DNA from: Candidatus Bathyarchaeota archaeon
GTDB taxonomy: Archaea; Thermoproteota; Bathyarchaeia; TCS64
Reading direction: 5' to 3'
DNA: 16,152 nucleotides
NCBI GenBank assembly: GCA_030669135.1
Contig: DAOVEE010000020.1
Coordinates: forward strand, 1 to 16,152
The translations under genes and the position numbers were made by a program. Numbering within the stretch: position 1 is the stretch's first letter; every line of letters begins with the position of its first letter. The notes beneath the pieces were generated by a model that was given only the letters and a program-made list of their open reading frames with translations, did no database searches and was not told where the DNA came from. Shown here in pieces: positions 13,493-16,152 of the stretch.

Positions 13493-14064
13493 TACTCTTC
13501 CTCCTGCTCCTCCTCCGGTTCACCCACCGCCTCGGCTCGTATCCAGTCCAGCTTCCCGAGCATCGGCTGACGAGCCGTGACACCTATCTTGCCGCTGCTG
13601 CGGCCCCGGGGGAAGCTCACAGCCACTATGCGGACCCTGAACACGTCTCCCCTGCTTATGGTTCTGCCGCTCTCCTTGCCCAGCAGCACTCCCTGCCTCT
13701 CGTCGTAGCTTATGAAGTCGTCCATCAGCTGGCTGACGTGGAGAAGCGCGTCCACGGGGCCTATCCTCAGGAAGGTGCCGAAGTCAGCTACCTCCACGAC
13801 CTCCCCCTCGATGACTTCCTGGAGTTGGGGGAAGAACGTCAGTATATCGAAGATGACTGGGTGGTGGGTGCCCCCGTCCCCCGGTATTATCCGGCCGTTG
13901 GGGTTCACCTTGAGCTCGATGACGCTGATGATGTAGCCAAGTTCCTCGTCGACCAGCCCCTCGTACTTGTTCCTAAGCTCGAGGTAAGCCGCGGCTTGGA
14001 GCGGCTTCCCGAACATGCTGGGGTCGATCCTAATGGTGTCCTTGAGGGTGATGAGGTTGAACAT
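13492..14064 (-). CDS. rpoE: DNA-directed RNA polymerase subunit Rpo7 (RpoE)
   Basis: 190 residues, the archaeal counterpart of eukaryotic Rpb7. An N-terminal tip domain (MFNLITLKDTIRIDPSMFG, LRNKYEGLVDEELGYIISV) is followed by an S1 RNA-binding domain from ~83 (GEVVEVADFGTFLRIGPVDALLHVSQL) with an SRGDVFRVRI/KIGVTARQP close. The last residues EPEEEQEEE are an acidic tail. Together with Rpo4 it forms the stalk that binds emerging RNA and assists promoter opening; rpo4 is not nearby. GAGG lies 8 nt before the ATG. First gene of the rpoE-spt4-kinase-rps24e-rps27ae run. Confidence 0.96.
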   Translation of the reverse strand: MFNLITLKDTIRIDPSMFGKPLQAAAYLELRNKYEGLVDEELGYIISVIELKVNPNGRIIPGDGGTHHPVIFDILTFFPQLQEVIEGEVVEVADFGTFLRIGPVDALLHVSQLMDDFISYDERQGVLLGKESGRTISRGDVFRVRIVAVSFPRGRSSGKIGVTARQPMLGKLDWIRAEAVGEPEEEQEEE

Positions 14065-14094
14065 GGCTAAGCCTCAGCTATTACCGTGGGGAAC

Positions 14095-14104
14095 GATAAA
14101 AATG
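14095..14104 (-). promoter_or_regulatory. Possible TATA box for the rpoE cluster
   Basis: Minus-strand CATTTTTATC lies in the 53-bp gap after the GfcR-type gene. The predicted start (~14072) leaves a very short leader, so transcripts may also arrive from upstream. Confidence 0.35.
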
Positions 14105-14117
14105 TTGTTGAAACCTG

Positions 14118-14843
14118 TCAAATCTCGATGAGCACCTCGAAGGAGTACTTGCTGATGATGCTATCAAGGTACTCCTTCCACTCATCGCCGACCGTGACCA
14201 AGACGTAGATGCCGGCGATGTCGGCTCGCTGGTTACGCACCAGGTCTACGAGAGCTTGGACAGTCTCCCCCGTCCTGACGACGTCGTCGATGATGAGGAC
14301 GCTGTCCTTCTTCTTTATAGCCGACTTGGGGACGTAGAGGCTCTTCCTTATCGCGCTTCCACGCGGAATATAGGTCTCCTCGACGAACTCCTGGATCCCC
14401 ACCTCCTTGGAGTCCTTTGCTATGAGGAGGTCGATGTCGAGTAGGTTGGCCACCAGTGTGGAGCACGGAATCCCGTCCACCGCCGCCGTGAGGACCTTGG
14501 TGACTCTCCGCCCAGCGAACTTCTCCATGGCGTAGTTGCTCAATATCTTGAGCCATGTGATCTCGTTGACGAGGGGCGTGTTGTCGAAGTAGCCGTCCTC
14601 GTCGAACATTATGCGTTTCTTCAGCGCGTCCTTGATGTTGGTGATCTCTGTGAGCTTCGCGTACAGTCCCTGGGCTCGGGAGTAGCTGGGGAGGACGTGA
14701 CCGCGCATATACCTGCTCAGTATCGGCGGGCTCAAGCCCAGGACCACCGAGAGCTCCTGATACGTGTGAGACTCGCTAGCCACCTTCAACAAGTCGGTGA
14801 TCATCATACGGTACTTAAGTTCCCGGACTCTCGTTTCGGCCAT
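14118..14843 (-). CDS. GfcR-type HTH-phosphoribosyltransferase transcription regulator
   Basis: 241 residues. The N-terminal helix-turn-helix (~25-50, HTYQELSVVLGLSPPILSRYMRG) precedes an orotate-phosphoribosyltransferase-like domain. The PRPP-binding loop VLIIDDVVRTGET (~184-196) is intact, as is the AAVDGIPCSTLVANLL loop (~126-141). In haloarchaea GfcR of this build activates glycolytic genes; family members elsewhere are often labelled purine/pyrimidine PRTases, and whether they keep enzyme activity is open. Start: the frame stays open to an ATG at 14900, but that lies inside tRNA-Lys; ATG 14843 has GGGGAAGC directly before it and begins MAETRVREL. Only 23 bp separate it from the end of the tRNA CCA, leaving no room for an own promoter. 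Confidence 0.9.
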   Translation of the reverse strand: MAETRVRELKYRMMITDLLKVASESHTYQELSVVLGLSPPILSRYMRGHVLPSYSRAQGLYAKLTEITNIKDALKKRIMFDEDGYFDNTPLVNEITWLKILSNYAMEKFAGRRVTKVLTAAVDGIPCSTLVANLLDIDLLIAKDSKEVGIQEFVEETYIPRGSAIRKSLYVPKSAIKKKDSVLIIDDVVRTGETVQALVDLVRNQRADIAGIYVLVTVGDEWKEYLDSIISKYSFEVLIEI

Positions 14844-14866
14844 GCTTCCCCTTCCCTTGATCCTCG

Positions 14867-14962
14867 TGGCGGGCCTGAGGGGATTCGAACCCCTGGCCAA
14901 CGGCTTTCCTCGAACCTTTAGTCTTAAAAGGCCGATGCTCTACCTTGCTGAGCTACAGGCCC
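14867..14962 (-). tRNA. tRNA-Lys (anticodon TTT) with a 19-nt intron, CCA encoded
   Basis: The acceptor GGGCCTG (14962-14956) pairs with CAGGCCC (14877-14871); discriminator G at 14870; CCA at 14869-14867. Anticodon loop CTTTTA-A, anticodon TTT at 14928-14926. The intron is 14924-14906, at the canonical 37/38 site: outer stem GGC/GCC, 3' bulge AAA, a weak 4-bp helix CTTT/GAGG with two G-U pairs, and 5' bulge TAA, so the bulge-helix-bulge cuts fall after A37 and before A38. After splicing, position 27-43 is a U-U mismatch. T arm AGGGG-TTCGAAT-CCCCT. Confidence 0.93.
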
Positions 14963-14998
14963 ACACATCTAAGGCGTTAACCAGTTTACATCAAATCC

Positions 14999-15012
14999 AT
15001 ATATAACTTTTT
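14999..15012 (-). promoter_or_regulatory. Strong BRE/TATA promoter of tRNA-Lys (and probably gfcR-type gene)
   Basis: On the minus strand an A-run followed by GTTATATATGG gives a good BRE plus TATA box. The start would be ~14977, 15 nt before the tRNA. It is the best promoter match in the window. Confidence 0.7.
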
Positions 15013-15113
15013 TTCGATTTGCTCTATTCATTTAATATATACGTTTTTTAGGTCTAAAAATTCAGAGACAACTCTTATTAGACGAGTGTAAAAGCATTCT
15101 GGTGCAGAGTTAT

Positions 15114-15189
15114 GCGGCTGTGGTCCAGCCTGGTAAGACCTCAGCCCCCCAAGCTGATGACCCGGGTTCGAATCCCGGCAGCCGCACCA
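15114..15189 (+). tRNA. tRNA-Gly (anticodon CCC) with C33, CCA encoded
   Basis: The acceptor GCGGCTG pairs with CAGCCGC (15179-15185); discriminator A at 15186; CCA at 15187-15189. Anticodon stem TCAGC/GCTGA (15141-15145/15153-15157) encloses loop CCCCCAA (15146-15152), so anticodon 34-36 is CCC at 15148-15150 and position 33 is C where nearly all tRNAs have U. Variable loop of four bases, T arm CCGGG-TTCGAAT-CCCGG intact. A TATA-like CTTATTA at 15074-15080 fits a start ~10 nt before the tRNA. T5 runs at 15192 and 15216 could end transcription. No intron. The stretch 15221-15400 after it shows no gene I can support. Confidence 0.93.
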
Positions 15190-15401
15190 ACTTTTTCAAT
15201 GAACATACAGCTCGATTTTTCCCCTCCAAAGTGATCATCAAACATGAACGTGGGCATTCGCCGCGGGGTCCCTTCGATAAGCACCGGCGGTGACCGTGAC
15301 GGCGGCAGGAATACGGCCGAGGAGTACGCTAACTTGGAGCCTGTGTTCAAGGGTGTTCTACGGTGTTCCCTGATAGCCAGCCCTATGTCGCTAGCGATAT
15401 G

Positions 15402-15409
15402 TTTTAATA
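15402..15409 (+). promoter_or_regulatory. TATA box of the zinc-ribbon/DUF4342 gene (leaderless)
   Basis: TTTTAATA is centred ~27 nt before ATG 15432, so transcription would begin at or next to the start codon. No ribosome site is present, consistent with a leaderless mRNA. Confidence 0.6.
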
Positions 15410-15431
15410 ATCGTCCGCTAAACTTACAGAC

Positions 15432-15758
15432 ATGCTATACTGTAGAAGATGCGGAAAAGAGATCAATGATGAGGCGAGGTACTGCCCCAACTGTGGGACC
15501 GAGACGAGGGGAACCCACTGGGAGGAGGTCACCGTCGCCGCCGACGACCTAATCGGACGCGTCAGACAACTCATTGCCGAGGGAAACGTCAGGAGGATAG
15601 TCGTCAGAAACGAGAAAGGAGATCTATTACTGGAGATCCCTGTGACGGCCGTAGCCATCGGGGCATTGATCGCGCCATACCTTGCGGCGCTGGGGGCCAT
15701 CGCCGCGATAGTGACTAGGGCTACAATTCACATAGAGCGTAGAGACGTCGAAGAGTAG
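15432..15758 (+). CDS. Zinc-ribbon DUF4342 protein
   Basis: 108 residues. The N-terminal zinc ribbon has C4-x2-C7 and C18-x2-C21 (YCRRCGKEINDEARYCPNCG). From ~30 follows a DUF4342-type domain: WEEVTVAADDLIGRVRQLIAEGNVRRIVVRNEKGDLLLEIPVTAVAIGALIAPYLAALGAIAAIVTRATIHIERR. The Gly/Ala-rich hydrophobic stretch (~70-93) is part of that family and may insert in or lie on the membrane. DUF4342 proteins are small and widespread; no biochemical role is known to me. The frame and codon use match the neighbours; an overlapping frame opening at 15244 does not. Transcribed alone, ended by poly-T at 15767-15787. Confidence 0.88.
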   Translation: MLYCRRCGKEINDEARYCPNCGTETRGTHWEEVTVAADDLIGRVRQLIAEGNVRRIVVRNEKGDLLLEIPVTAVAIGALIAPYLAALGAIAAIVTRATIHIERRDVEE

Positions 15759-15766
15759 CACCCAAC

Positions 15767-15787
15767 TTCTTTTCAACCAGGTTTTTT
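15767..15787 (+). terminator. T-rich terminator after the DUF4342 gene
   Basis: CTTCTTTT followed by GTTTTTT within 30 nt of the stop, no stem-loop. Confidence 0.6.
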
Positions 15788-15940
15788 CTGTAATAAATCC
15801 ACAATTTCAAACCTGCACATGGCGTAATGTGTTGGAAACTTGTCTTCACGCCGTTTGAAGGAACCATGATCTTGCATGTATCTTGTAAAATGACCTTTCC
15901 ATGTTAATATGTGGTTTCATCGTACTGTTCAATGTTTGAA

Positions 15941-16003
15941 TGTCTCGGAGCCATGAGACAAACTTAACTACGATGTTACAATAATCGGTGTGTCTCGGGG
16001 ACA
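15941..16003. promoter_or_regulatory. Pair of TGTCTCGG dyads, exactly 50 bp apart
   Basis: TGTCTC-N8-GAGACA (15941-15960) is a perfect 6-bp inverted repeat. TGTCTCGGGGACA (15991-16003) repeats its first eight bases and forms a tighter dyad TGTC/GACA. Both lie in an AT-rich 290-bp gap (15788-16077) that has no gene I can support, upstream of a possible new coding start. An operator pair is a reasonable reading; a binding protein is not identified. Confidence 0.45.
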
Positions 16004-16077
16004 ACGTGGCGCGATGTTGATGTTTTCTTACAAGGCAACGAGTAAATAGTATGTAGGTAAGATATAGTTTTGCCCGG

Positions 16078-16152
16078 ATGGGAGCGGAAGAAAGGCCGAA
16101 GAGGCGAAGGGCCAGAAACCCGCTGAGCAGCAGGGATGGGCTTCAAAAGAGC
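16078..16152 (+). CDS. Possible start of an unidentified basic protein (3' partial)
   Basis: From ATG 16078 the frame is open to the window edge (25 codons: MGAEERPKRRRARNPLSSRDG...), rich in AGG/CGA arginine codons as elsewhere here. A TATA-like GTAAATAGT at 16041-16049 would give a near-leaderless message. There is too little to name it. The same stretch can also fold (see findings), so a structured RNA is an alternative. Confidence 0.35.
   Translation, partial: MGAEERPKRRRARNPLSSRDGLQKS

Noticed and set aside
14844..14900. Upstream ATG start for the GfcR-type regulator.
   Set aside because: It lies inside the tRNA-Lys gene; ATG 14843 has a good ribosome site and gives a normal family N-terminus.
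15244..15552. Plus-strand open frame (102 codons) overlapping the start of the DUF4342 gene.
   Set aside because: No recognisable domain, and it overlaps a convincing zinc-ribbon protein in another frame which has its own TATA box.

Overview
The window is archaeal chromosome. Evidence: the gene run rpoE (Rpo7) - spt4 - GTP-dependent dephospho-CoA kinase - rps24e - rps27ae, a tRNA-Lys with a short bulge-helix-bulge intron, TATA/BRE promoters, poly-T terminators without hairpins, and at least one leaderless gene. Genes are fairly GC-rich while intergenic stretches are AT-rich. The set suits a TACK-group archaeon (Bathyarchaeia or a relative is my guess), but nothing here fixes the lineage.

Layout. 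2-922 (+) is the C-terminal part of a P-loop nucleotide-kinase-like protein fused to a nucleoside 2-deoxyribosyltransferase-like domain; its start lies outside the window. 924-1032 holds three palindromes of identical geometry, 41 and 42 bp apart, directly in front of a Fic-family AMP-transferase gene (+) with a C-terminal DNA-binding domain. 2021-8938 (-) is a four-gene operon: membrane-anchored solute-binding protein, fused double permease, ABC ATPase, and a secreted, C-terminally anchored metallophosphoesterase. Divergent from it, 9045-10211 (+) encodes a secreted protein held to the membrane by a coiled-coil stalk and a C-terminal helix.

10412-10887 (-) holds tRNA-Arg(TCT) and a small AN1 zinc-finger membrane protein. 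10924-12144 (-) is an M20-family amidohydrolase of the N-carbamoyl-amino-acid hydrolase type. 12253-14064 (-) is the transcription/translation cluster. Just upstream lie a GfcR-type HTH-phosphoribosyltransferase regulator and the intron-containing tRNA-Lys(TTT), spaced so tightly that they probably share a transcript. Then come tRNA-Gly(CCC), which has C instead of U at position 33 (+), a leaderless zinc-ribbon/DUF4342 protein (+), and a 290-bp AT-rich stretch with a repeated TGTCTCGG dyad ahead of what may be the start of another gene.

How they work together. The transporter and phosphoesterase are translationally packed (2-10 nt gaps) and both face outward, which suggests cleavage of an extracellular phosphoester followed by import of a product. 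The Fic protein probably represses its own gene through the three palindromes. This Fic-operator unit is the most promising candidate for an undescribed regulatory system here, and the phosphoesterase-transporter operon is the second.
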